6,623 bases of DNA from Chlamydiales bacterium (GTDB lineage Bacteria; Chlamydiota; Chlamydiia; Chlamydiales; JAACFD01). How positions within the stretch are numbered: the stretch's first letter is position 1; every line of letters begins with the position of its first letter. Below, one piece after another: positions 1-5,929 of this stretch. The DNA is taken from the NCBI GenBank assembly GCA_009937555.1, contig JAACFD010000114.1:1-6623 (forward strand). Direction: 5' to 3'. The translations under genes and the position numbers were made by a program. The notes under the pieces were generated by a model, which did no database searches, had not been told where the DNA came from, and was given only the letters and a program-made list of their open reading frames with translations.

Positions 1-957
1 GTAGGAATTATAAAGTCTAAAAGCTTCATTTTGTTCATTATCAAGGTATTGTTCAAGTGCAAACACATGCACAAAACCTTCTCCACAGCCATGCTTCGAA
101 TCAAAAGACTCCTGAAAAAATTTTGAATGTCTAATAGCTACATAATAAATAAAACTATTATCACTAGTTAATTTTTGTGCATTAGCTGAAATGCTTAGTT
201 GCAGGTATTCTAGACTACGCTGTTGAGATTCTTTTGCAAGTCTTAAAAGTAAAGCTTTTACTTCACTAGAAAGTAAAACAGCTTCAGAATTTGCTTCTAG
301 CAAACCTTCAGTTTTACTTTTTAGCTCATGACTAAAGCTTGTTGAGGCTTTTTTAACCTCTTCAAAATAATCATTATTGTGAGCTTCTAATCTTGATAAT
401 CTTGAAAGCGAAAGAGCTGCTGAAAAATCTTGCAACAGAAGTGTCGTTTTACACTCATAATCTCTACTTAAAGCATCATCTTTGACTAAAGGAATTGATT
501 CAGTGTAACAAAAGCGAGCAAATAAACATCTAGCCTTATGGGTAGAAGAGAAGTACTTAGACAGTTGGATAATACTGTCAAAACAGACCGTCAATTTTAT
601 CTGGCCAATCAAGCAAAATGATCTCTCTACAATATCTCCATTGATATTATAGGCAAAATTAGCAAATAGTTGCTTAACAAGAAAAGCTATTTCTTTAAAC
701 CTAGCCTCTTTTGAACCTTCTGGATGTACTGGGGAAGAACAAAATCCACACAAATAAATAGCTGCTTTTAGTGATGAGAGCATAGATCCTGAGCTTGCCT
801 GCTGGCTCTCAGTATGAACTGCTACTGAATCTTGATTAGCTATCTCGCCAGCAGCCCCCCTATCACCACCCATGTAAAGATCACTAGATAAAGACCTTCT
901 ATTATCAGAGAGATTAAACAGGTGATCTGGTTGGACCCGGGAGGTAACCTGAAACAT
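1..957 (-). CDS. Hypothetical protein, C-terminus cut by window edge
   Basis: This is an open frame of 319 codons with no stop, from an ATG at 957 to the left edge, so the C-terminus lies outside the window. I do not recognise the family. The start is supported by a Shine-Dalgarno-like AAGGGTG at 961-967, just upstream. Residues 1-60 are polar, rich in Ser, Gly, Gln and Asp and probably disordered. From about residue 60 the protein looks folded and mostly helical, with several scattered cysteines (about residues 70, 73, 115, 125, 144, 150, 169). Residues about 195-262 are rich in Glu, Lys, Ser, Ala and Leu and could form a coiled coil. No signal peptide or clear membrane segment is visible. 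A six-G run in the coding strand (855-860) falls near codon 33. The gene lies 128 bp downstream of elbB in the same orientation, with its own candidate -10 box. Coding is inferred from the long uninterrupted frame and the ribosome site. A disordered start followed by helices would suit a secreted effector or inclusion protein, but that is speculation. Confidence 0.8.
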   Translation of the reverse strand, partial: MFQVTSRVQPDHLFNLSDNRRSLSSDLYMGGDRGAAGEIANQDSVAVHTESQQASSGSMLSSLKAAIYLCGFCSSPVHPEGSKEARFKEIAFLVKQLFANFAYNINGDIVERSFCLIGQIKLTVCFDSIIQLSKYFSSTHKARCLFARFCYTESIPLVKDDALSRDYECKTTLLLQDFSAALSLSRLSRLEAHNNDYFEEVKKASTSFSHELKSKTEGLLEANSEAVLLSSEVKALLLRLAKESQQRSLEYLQLSISANAQKLTSDNSFIYYVAIRHSKFFQESFDSKHGCGEGFVHVFALEQYLDNEQNEAFRLYNSY

Positions 958-994
958 ATTCACCCTTAATATTTTAGTTCGAAAAGGATGATGC

Positions 995-1004
995 AGTATA
1001 AACC
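995..1004 (-). promoter_or_regulatory. Candidate -10 region for the left-edge hypothetical gene
   Basis: Read on the minus strand this is GGTTTATACT, containing a TATACT -10-like hexamer. It would start transcription near 988 and give a leader of about 30 bases that includes the AAGGGTG ribosome site. No good -35 box is seen at the usual spacing; the region upstream is an A/T run (T8, AAT, A6 on the minus strand) that could act as a flexible spacer or UP-like element. The rest of the 958-1085 gap shows no gene and no convincing terminator for elbB. Confidence 0.35.
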
Positions 1005-1085
1005 TTTTTTATTAAAAAAAAGTTAAGCTTTATCTTGATAATATTCAGTAACCCACAAGAGATCACCTGCTAGAGATTAAAGATA

Positions 1086-1733
1086 CTAGAGAAGTTTTAC
1101 TAGAGCTTTAATACCAGTAAAAACATCTACTAGGCTTGTATCATCATACATATAAGCAGGTGTTGAGATAATTTTATGCTTCTCATCAATAACAGCCTCC
1201 CCTCTAGCTGCCTCACAAGCTGTCATTCCCATTTTTTCTAGAACTTCAGACATAGAAGGATCATTACCTAGAGTAAGTTTAATGTTTTCTTTACCCTGGA
1301 AAGCTTTAGCAATAAGGACAGGTGCAATGCATATTGCTCCTATTGGCTTTTTCTGAGCATGAAAAGCTAAGATTGCTTTTTCTACTAGGGAGTCCACAAT
1401 ACAGTCAGAGTTTTCTGAGGCAAAGTCCGATAAGTTTTTAGCTACCCCATAGCCTCCAGGAAGAATTAATGCATCCCAATCATCAGGATTTAAATCCTCT
1501 AGTGTAGTAATTTTCCCCCTAACAAGTCTTGCTGACTCTTTTAAGATATTCCTAGAGTCTTCTTTAGTAGTTTCCTCAGTGGAATGATTAACTACATGTA
1601 GTTGCTTTCTATCAGGTGCAAAACCTTCCCATTCATGGGAAGCCTCTTCCAGTGCTAGAAGAGATAAAGTAGTTTCGTGAATTTCAGACCCGTCTAAATA
1701 ACCACAACCTGATAAAATAAGTGCAACTTTCAT
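1086..1733 (-). CDS. elbB: ElbB, DJ-1/PfpI-superfamily glyoxalase-like protein
   Basis: This 215-residue protein matches the ElbB family (about 217 residues in E. coli) over its whole length. Family signatures are the N-terminal VALILSGCG with YLDGSEIHE (residues 3-20), FAPDR and VVNH (38-50), LPGGYGVAKNLSDFAS (91-106), the nucleophile elbow GAICIAP (132-138) with predicted reactive Cys135, and STPAYM (190-195). The fold is class I glutamine-amidotransferase-like (DJ-1/PfpI). ElbB was once linked to isoprenoid synthesis; the E. coli protein has been reported to have weak glutathione-independent glyoxalase activity, so detoxification of reactive aldehydes in the cytoplasm is the likelier role. 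The start is set by a strong AAGGAG (1743-1748) nine bases upstream. It is transcribed divergently from the metacaspase gene across a 316-bp spacer. Both signature cysteine regions are intact and there is no sign of decay. Confidence 0.95.
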   Translation of the reverse strand: MKVALILSGCGYLDGSEIHETTLSLLALEEASHEWEGFAPDRKQLHVVNHSTEETTKEDSRNILKESARLVRGKITTLEDLNPDDWDALILPGGYGVAKNLSDFASENSDCIVDSLVEKAILAFHAQKKPIGAICIAPVLIAKAFQGKENIKLTLGNDPSMSEVLEKMGMTACEAARGEAVIDEKHKIISTPAYMYDDTSLVDVFTGIKALVKLL

Positions 1734-2049
1734 GATTTATAACTCCTTTTTTAAAAGCTACAATAGTCACTGTTTCGCTGGATAATATCAAGAGTATTTT
1801 TCTAAAACTCTCTTAGCTAAAAGGGTTTTCTAAAACCTAAGCTCTAAGTTAAAGCACATGAGTGAGAGATCTAATCTTTCCACAAAAACCTCAAGTGATT
1901 AATAATTATAATTTTGCAATATCTATCACTAGACATAGACTCTTAATTTCTTTTACTTAAAAGCAGTAAAAATACTTTAGACAAATAAGCCCTCTATGCC
2001 TTAAAAGAGAAATCTCTGGTTTATACTTTAAATTTGGAAGCTTATTACT
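1734..2049. other. Divergent intergenic region between elbB and metacaspase genes
   Basis: I find no convincing gene in these 316 bp. The region must hold the start signals of both flanking genes. On the elbB side are the strong ribosome site AAGGAG (1743-1748) and a possible -10 TATTAT at 1782-1787 (minus strand), with no clear -35. On the metacaspase side are GGAAG (2036-2040) and a -10-like TATACT (2022-2027). Short inverted repeats are GGTTTT/AAAACC with a 2-base loop (1824-1837), TTTTACT/AGTAAAA with a 7-base loop (1951-1971) and AGAGA/TCTCT (2006-2017). These are about what A+T-rich sequence would give by chance, so I do not call operators. Confidence 0.6.
2018..2027 (+). promoter_or_regulatory. 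Candidate -10 region for the metacaspase gene
   Basis: GGTTTATACT contains a TATACT -10-like hexamer at 2022-2027. It would start transcription near 2034, leaving a short leader that holds the GGAAG ribosome site at 2036-2040. The -35 is unclear at 17 bp. An alternative pair is TAGACA (1978-1983) with TAAAAG (2002-2007) at 18 bp. The same ten bases occur before the left-edge hypothetical gene on the other strand. Confidence 0.3.
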
Positions 2050-3024
2050 ATGCTAGCTCCTGTACAAAATGACTCATTAAGTCTAGATGAAATACTAAAG
2101 GTCGAGGATCACAATCTATTACCTGAGAGAAAGTCTAAAACTAAAAGAGTAGCCATTAAAACCCTTAACGAAAGCAGTGCCTTAGCGACAGCTACTCCTA
2201 CTAGAGGAGCCGCTTTACTAATAGGTATTAACTACCTCAAAACACCTGAGAGTCGATTAGATGGCTGTATTAATGACGTAAAGAAAGTTGAAACTGTCTT
2301 AAAAAAACAGTTCCAGTTCCAAGCAAAAAATATTAAAATGCTACGTGATGATAGCCCTGATAAATCCCTACGCCCTACTAGAGAGAATATTCTCAAAGAG
2401 CTGAAAGCACTAGTCAACAAAGCTGAAAAAGAAAAATTAACTCACATATGGCTCCACTACTCAGGACATGGTAGCTATATGCAAGAGCTTGCTCCACTAA
2501 GTGGTGACGAAAAAGATGGTAGAGATGAAGCTATATGCCCATCTGACTATAAGAAAAGTGGGATTATTAAAGATGATGAGCTTAAAAGCATATTTGTGGA
2601 TAAACTACCAGAGGGACTTAAAGCAACAGTTGTGATGGACTGCTGTCATAGCGGGACCATAATGGACTTAAAGCACACCTATAAAGTAAAAGATAGACAA
2701 TCCCTTGCTGAAAAAGAAAGTTTCTTTAATAGACTACTGCTATGGCTAGGACTTAAGACAGAGCCACAAGCTAAAGTAGTATGCCTAAGTGGTTGCAAAG
2801 ATGAACAGGTAAGCATGTCTGCTTACAATCTTGATAGACAAAGAGAATGGCAAGGTGCAATGACTTGGTCGCTACTAAAAGCTCTCAAAGAAAATAATTA
2901 CTCTATATCTAACCATAATTTAGTTGATAGGATGCGTAATATCCTTGCTCAGGCTAAGATGAAACAACTCCCTCAACTTACTAGCAGTAGAGAAATTCCA
3001 GCTGATGAGCCCTTCTTTGTCTAG
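2050..3024 (+). CDS. Metacaspase, type I-like, caspase family (C14) protease
   Basis: This 324-residue protein is a predicted cysteine protease of the caspase-haemoglobinase fold. Metacaspases characteristically cut after Arg or Lys and often need calcium. Residues 1-52 are a polar, Lys/Thr/Ser-rich leader with no signal peptide. The p20 part starts at about residue 53 with ALLIGINYLKTPESRLDGC and INDVKKVETVL, typical of metacaspases. The catalytic His140 is in HYSGHGSY (136-143) and the catalytic Cys199 in MDCCHSG (196-202). The acidic stretch GDEKDGRDEAICPSDY (152-167) matches the family's loop before the Cys strand. A roughly 40-residue linker follows, then a p10-like part with CLSGCKDEQVSM (245-256), GAMTWSLLKAL (269-279) and the C-terminal QLPQLTSSRE (306-315), the usual metacaspase ending. 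Both catalytic residues are present, so it is predicted active. GGAAG lies nine bases before the ATG. The gene heads a co-oriented trio with a Sel1-like membrane protein and an AIM24-family protein. The physiological substrate cannot be read from the sequence. Confidence 0.93.
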   Translation: MLAPVQNDSLSLDEILKVEDHNLLPERKSKTKRVAIKTLNESSALATATPTRGAALLIGINYLKTPESRLDGCINDVKKVETVLKKQFQFQAKNIKMLRDDSPDKSLRPTRENILKELKALVNKAEKEKLTHIWLHYSGHGSYMQELAPLSGDEKDGRDEAICPSDYKKSGIIKDDELKSIFVDKLPEGLKATVVMDCCHSGTIMDLKHTYKVKDRQSLAEKESFFNRLLLWLGLKTEPQAKVVCLSGCKDEQVSMSAYNLDRQREWQGAMTWSLLKALKENNYSISNHNLVDRMRNILAQAKMKQLPQLTSSREIPADEPFFV

Positions 3025-3086
3025 AATTACACCTATCACCTTTCTTTGTATGACCATATACTGAGGAAATGGAATATGTAAAAAGC

Positions 3087-3170
3087 AAGCTATATATCTT
3101 TTATTTTGTTTTATTTAGAGTAACCTCTAAGCTATATATTGTCACATTTTCTTTATTTAGGTATAATTTC
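3087..3170 (+). repeat. Degenerate direct repeat with 42-bp period
   Basis: Two 42-bp units lie side by side (3087-3128 and 3129-3170). AAGCTATATAT occurs at 3087-3097 and again at 3129-3139, and TTTATTTAG at 3110-3118 and again at 3152-3160, both pairs exactly 42 bp apart. Ungapped, the units share about 26 of 42 positions, concentrated in these two blocks. The second unit contains the promoter of the next gene; the matching places in the first unit no longer resemble promoter boxes. It could be an old tandem duplication or paired protein-binding sites about four helical turns apart. Confidence 0.6.
3139..3167 (+). promoter_or_regulatory. Near-consensus sigma70-type promoter of the Sel1-like gene
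   Basis: The -35 TTGTCA (3139-3144, five of six consensus bases) and a perfect -10 TATAAT (3162-3167) are separated by exactly 17 bp. Transcription would start at about 3172-3176, only 3-7 bases before the ATG at 3179, so the message would be leaderless or nearly so. This is the best promoter in the window. Confidence 0.75.
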
Positions 3171-3178
3171 AGCCCATT

Positions 3179-3925
3179 ATGAACGTGCACCCTATTTTAA
3201 AAACACCGATACCTGCTTCATACCTAGGCGCTGTGACAAGCGCTGTAGCAAATAGGCTTTTTTATAAAAAACAAAGTCTACTTGTTCAAACAGTGGCTTT
3301 TGCTGCCATTTTCTCTATCTCTACCTATGTCTATTACAACTGTATCCCTATTGCCATCAGGTCTTACATAAAAAAAGCTGCTGATGAGAACAACAACTTA
3401 GCTCAGATTGCCTATGCTGTTATGTGCTGGAATGAAATAGGAAGACCCTCTTCTATTTCTTATAAAGAGGACTGTCGTATAGCTAGAACCTATCTAAAAA
3501 AGTGCTCTGATGACAATAATGAAGAGGCCGATCTTATTTTAGCTACAGCTTACTTTGAAGGTAAACTTGGGACAGATAAAAATCTTCCTCTAGCAAAGTA
3601 TCATGCTGAAAAAGCCGTTAACACACGCTTTTTAGATGAGGATACAAAGCGACCGATCAAAGAACTTCTTAAAGAAATTAATAGCCAGCTTGAAAAAGAA
3701 GAAAAAACTTTTCTCCCCCCTCCACAGCCTGATGTTATCCAGCAAAATAGAGCTCAGGTTATAGCTCCTGAAAGGCTACAACAGCTAGAACGCGCTGCAG
3801 AGGCTATTGAAGAAATAATAGAGCAAGAACGCGGGACCATTGCCTTAATAACTTTATTCATACAGGCCTATAGATTTACTAACAGTAAATTAGAGTATTA
3901 TCTTACTAGGACAAGATTTTTTTAA
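3179..3925 (+). CDS. Membrane protein with Sel1-like repeats
   Basis: This is a 248-residue protein of unknown specific function. A hydrophobic stretch at about residues 34-55 (LLVQTVAFAAIFSISTYVYY) is a likely single membrane span, preceded by basic residues (RLFYKKQ), so the bulk would be exported or cytoplasmic depending on topology. After it come two Sel1-like helical repeats: about 63-109, and a clearer one at about 111-147 (ADLILATAYFEGKLGTDKN followed by PLAKYHAEKAV). Residues 150-180 are charged, then comes a Pro-rich link (FLPPPQP, 178-184) and a helical C-terminus (196-230) likely to form a coiled coil. Sel1 repeats are protein-protein scaffolds. The start is the only Met before residue 82, and an in-frame stop at 3164-3166 closes the frame upstream. 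There is no Shine-Dalgarno site, in keeping with the promoter lying immediately upstream. It lies 154 bp after the metacaspase gene. The family call rests on repeat pattern alone. Confidence 0.85.
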   Translation: MNVHPILKTPIPASYLGAVTSAVANRLFYKKQSLLVQTVAFAAIFSISTYVYYNCIPIAIRSYIKKAADENNNLAQIAYAVMCWNEIGRPSSISYKEDCRIARTYLKKCSDDNNEEADLILATAYFEGKLGTDKNLPLAKYHAEKAVNTRFLDEDTKRPIKELLKEINSQLEKEEKTFLPPPQPDVIQQNRAQVIAPERLQQLERAAEAIEEIIEQERGTIALITLFIQAYRFTNSKLEYYLTRTRFF

Positions 3926-3987
3926 AATACTGCTCACTTTCATTATAAGATTGTATTTATAAAACCTTTACATTAATGTATTTAGAC

Positions 3988-4015
3988 TTGAAAGGATGAA
4001 TGCATTTTTTTTAAT
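3988..4015 (+). promoter_or_regulatory. Candidate promoter of the AIM24-family gene
   Basis: The -35 TTGAAA (3988-3993, five of six) and -10 TTTAAT (4010-4015, five of six) are separated by 16 bp. Transcription would start near 4022, giving a leader of about 20 bases that contains the AAAAGG ribosome site (4029-4034). The intergenic position after the Sel1-like gene fits an independent transcript. Confidence 0.5.
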
Positions 4016-4041
4016 CACTTTATATTTTAAAAGGTATTTTT

Positions 4042-4854
4042 ATGACAGAACTTACTACTCAGACAAGTGCCAGCACTTACCCTAACTCAGAACTTGCCCC
4101 TATTACTACAAGCACTAGTGAAGAGAGTAAGGTAAAGGAAAAAATTGAAATTTTTCAGGACCTAGCAAAGGTAGCTGTTAGATCAGGACAACGCCTAAGA
4201 GCTCAGTATGACTCAGCAGTAGCATTTTCTAGTGGTGTTAGCCTTAACTATGGCGCTACAGGCAAAAGTATTTGGAATACTATCTCTAATAAGATATTTG
4301 GTGGCGAAAATATTATGGCTCTTTTCCTACAAGGTGAAGGTGTAGCTCATATCTCTGACCCTGAATTTTCAGGTAGTATTGCAAAGTATACTTTAGATAA
4401 AGGTGAAGAAATATATATCAACAAAGGCGCTTGGCTAGCATCTGATGAAGAGGTTAAATTAGACTCTACATGGGAGAGCATGGGCTCATTAATCATGAAT
4501 GGATCAAAAGGTTTTATCCTAAGAGCTTCCTCCCCTGTTGAAAGGAGCAGAGTATTTATCTCTTCTTTTGGTCAATTAACTAAAATTATCCTTAAAGAAG
4601 GTGAAACTTATATAGTAGATAATGGACACCTACTAGCCTACAGTAGCACGGCAAGCAAAGGGCTATCTCTTCCTGGTAGCGTGATTAGTTCAATTGCATC
4701 TGGTGAAGGTCTATGTCATAAGCTAACTGGCCCTGGAACCCTATTAGTTCAGTCTCGATCTAAAGAGAAATTTATTGAGCAAGTACTTGCTGAAAAGAAG
4801 TTTCAAGATAAAATCCAAGAAGTTGCAGCTCGCATTATTAAGAAAACGAAATAG
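4042..4854 (+). CDS. AIM24 family protein (TIGR00266-like beta-sandwich)
   Basis: This 270-residue protein matches the AIM24 family (Pfam AIM24), known in many bacteria and archaea and in yeast mitochondria, where Aim24 affects inner-membrane organisation. The biochemical activity of the bacterial members is not established. Residues 1-40 are a Thr/Ser/Glu-rich, probably disordered leader. The core runs from about residue 44 to 240 and is mostly beta strands: an N-terminal half with AVRSGQRLRAQYDSAVAF (45-62) and FLQGEGVAHIS (95-105), then the more diagnostic LKEGETYIVDNGHLLAYSS (184-202) and SGEGLCHKLTGPGTLLVQSR (220-239). The last 30 residues are a charged helix rich in Lys and Glu. The start is set by AAAAGG (4029-4034), about seven bases upstream. 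It is the last of three co-oriented genes and is followed by a strong hairpin facing a convergent kinase gene. The Ser/Thr-rich leader looks longer than in most relatives as I recall them. Confidence 0.85.
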   Translation: MTELTTQTSASTYPNSELAPITTSTSEESKVKEKIEIFQDLAKVAVRSGQRLRAQYDSAVAFSSGVSLNYGATGKSIWNTISNKIFGGENIMALFLQGEGVAHISDPEFSGSIAKYTLDKGEEIYINKGAWLASDEEVKLDSTWESMGSLIMNGSKGFILRASSPVERSRVFISSFGQLTKIILKEGETYIVDNGHLLAYSSTASKGLSLPGSVISSIASGEGLCHKLTGPGTLLVQSRSKEKFIEQVLAEKKFQDKIQEVAARIIKKTK

Positions 4855-4865
4855 TCTATAGCTAT

Positions 4866-4904
4866 AGAGTAAGAGGCAACCAACTTATAGTTACCTCTTA
4901 CTCT
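4866..4904. terminator. Hairpin between convergent genes, likely bidirectional terminator
   Basis: A perfect 11-bp stem, AGAGTAAGAGG (4866-4876) with CCTCTTACTCT (4894-4904), can extend inward by AAC/GTT after one mismatch. It lies between the AIM24-family stop (4852-4854) and the kinase stop (4906-4908), so it can serve both. Only modest U-rich sequence follows on the plus strand (GTTATTT) and little on the minus strand, so it is not a textbook intrinsic terminator. mRNA 3'-end protection is another possibility. Confidence 0.7.
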
Positions 4905-4905
4905 G

Positions 4906-5790
4906 TTATTTAGATATAATTTCCCATATAATTGACTCTGCTCTTTTAGAATCTGTATTATTTACCGAACACATCCCTGCTAAAGTAATAGTAGCTTTCC
5001 AAAGAGCCCATGCCTTAGCCCTTTCCCAGCAATACTTATCAATATCTAGACAAGCTTTAAAAATTAAGCGCTCTTTCTCTTCAAAAAAATTCCAGGCAAT
5101 GGCTAGATCACATGCTGGATCACCGATAGCCATTAAACCAAAGTCAATTACAGCACAAAGCTTCCCATCATTAACTAGCAGATTATCAGGGCTTATATCA
5201 CCATGGATCCATACTCCATTTCCTTCCCATAATGAGTCACAGGAGGCCTCCCAAATTTTAAGTAGCTTAAGCTTATCAAATTTATTACTAAGTTTTGATA
5301 ATCCTTCTTTAAACTCTTTATCGTAAATTAGAGGGCTAGAACCTCGGTAAAAATTCTCTTTCCCAGCTTTAGGTCCTGTGTGAGAATCAATGGAATATAG
5401 ATCCGATAAGAACATAGCTAGATCTTCTGCAACTCCTCCTATATTACGAGCAGTAGATCTAGCAAGCTTTTTTCCTTTAATCCATAAATAGACACTCCAT
5501 TTCCAAGGGTAGAGTCCTTCTTCTGCTTCTCCTATAGCTACGGGGTGAGGTACTTTAAGCGGTAAACGTGAAGCTAAGAAGTCTAGATACTGATGTTCTT
5601 TTTCAACTTGATGAGCATATTCCTTAGCACTAGGAAAACGTAGTAACTTATCTTTTCCTAAGTGAAAACAACAGTTGTCCCAGCCTCCTCCACAGCTTAG
5701 ATCAGTAATACTAAGAGAAGACCATTCAGGAAACTGCCTCGAGACCAATTCTCGAGCAAGTTTTACATCTATATCTTCGCGTTTAACCAT
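4906..5790 (-). CDS. Aminoglycoside phosphotransferase (APH) family kinase
   Basis: This predicted small-molecule kinase of 294 residues has the APH/choline-kinase fold. Numbering from the ATG at 5790, GGGWDNCCFHLG (about 34-45) matches the nucleotide-loop region of this subfamily, usually SGWDN.TF.LG. HGDISPDN (196-203) is the catalytic loop with Asp198 and Asn203, and IDFG (215-218) supplies the metal-binding Asp216, followed by GDPACDLAIAWNFF. NFYRG and RAKAWALWKA are further subfamily signatures. The open frame extends to an ATG at 5859, adding 23 residues, but relatives begin near VKREDIDVKLARELVSRQFP. AAAGGTG lies about ten bases before 5790 and there is no ribosome site before 5859, so I prefer 5790. 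Its 3' end faces the AIM24-family gene across a hairpin. Members of this chromosomal subfamily are widespread and their substrates are mostly unknown; it should not be read as a proven aminoglycoside-resistance gene. Base composition matches its neighbours, so there is no sign of recent transfer. Confidence 0.9.
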   Translation of the reverse strand: MVKREDIDVKLARELVSRQFPEWSSLSITDLSCGGGWDNCCFHLGKDKLLRFPSAKEYAHQVEKEHQYLDFLASRLPLKVPHPVAIGEAEEGLYPWKWSVYLWIKGKKLARSTARNIGGVAEDLAMFLSDLYSIDSHTGPKAGKENFYRGSSPLIYDKEFKEGLSKLSNKFDKLKLLKIWEASCDSLWEGNGVWIHGDISPDNLLVNDGKLCAVIDFGLMAIGDPACDLAIAWNFFEEKERLIFKACLDIDKYCWERAKAWALWKATITLAGMCSVNNTDSKRAESIIWEIISK

Positions 5791-5832
5791 GTCCTTAAAC
5801 ACCTTTGTTAGCTTTTGGGTGAGCACTATATT

Positions 5833-5838
5833 AGTATA
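5833..5838 (-). promoter_or_regulatory. Candidate -10 box for the APH-family kinase
   Basis: The minus strand reads TATACT here. Transcription would start near 5826, downstream of the 5859 ATG but 36 bases before the preferred 5790 start, which supports the shorter protein. No clear -35 is visible at 16-18 bp. Confidence 0.3.
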
Positions 5839-5877
5839 GTTTAATTTCTTTCTTAACATTTTTTTAAAGTAATTAGT

Positions 5878-5907
5878 TTAACATTAGCATCTTTAGTAGA
5901 CTATTAA
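5878..5907 (+). promoter_or_regulatory. Candidate promoter of the coiled-coil gene
   Basis: TTAACA (5878-5883, five of six matches to a -35) and TATTAA (5902-5907, four of six to a -10) are 18 bp apart. The leader would be about 16 bases and includes the G5 ribosome site (5919-5923). The match is moderate only. Confidence 0.35.
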
Positions 5908-5929
5908 CCAAAAACATCGGGGGTTTATA

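Noticed and set aside
1004..1022. A/T-only hairpin CTTTTTT/AAAAAAG downstream of elbB
   Set aside because: The stem is almost entirely A-T pairs, with no U-tract after it on the minus strand; it is too weak to call a terminator.
1951..1971. Inverted repeat TTTTACT/AGTAAAA upstream of the metacaspase gene
   Set aside because: A 7-bp arm is close to chance expectation in this spacer, and it is not positioned over a convincing promoter.
2232..2420. Minus-strand 62-codon open frame inside the metacaspase gene
   Set aside because: It is antisense to the conserved p20 region, has no ribosome site and no recognisable protein features; it is a shadow of the real gene.
3969..3980. Perfect palindrome TACATTAATGTA before the AIM24-family gene
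   Set aside because: A few 12-bp palindromes are expected by chance in A+T-rich sequence of this length, and its flanks do not extend the symmetry.
3996..4085. Small open frame starting at ATG 3996 and overlapping the AIM24-family gene out of frame
   Set aside because: The GAAAGG before it is too close to the ATG, it overlaps a well-supported gene, and its start coincides with the candidate promoter.
4856..4867. Palindrome CTATAGCTATAG after the AIM24-family stop
   Set aside because: It is short, A+T-rich and overlaps the outer edge of the better terminator stem.
5099..5326. Plus-strand 75-codon open frame inside the APH-family kinase gene
   Set aside because: It is antisense to the conserved catalytic loop; its Ser/Leu-rich composition is what the complementary strand would give by chance.
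4906..5790. APH-family gene as an acquired antibiotic-resistance gene
   Set aside because: No mobile element, integron site or composition shift surrounds it, and it resembles a widespread chromosomal subfamily of unknown substrate.
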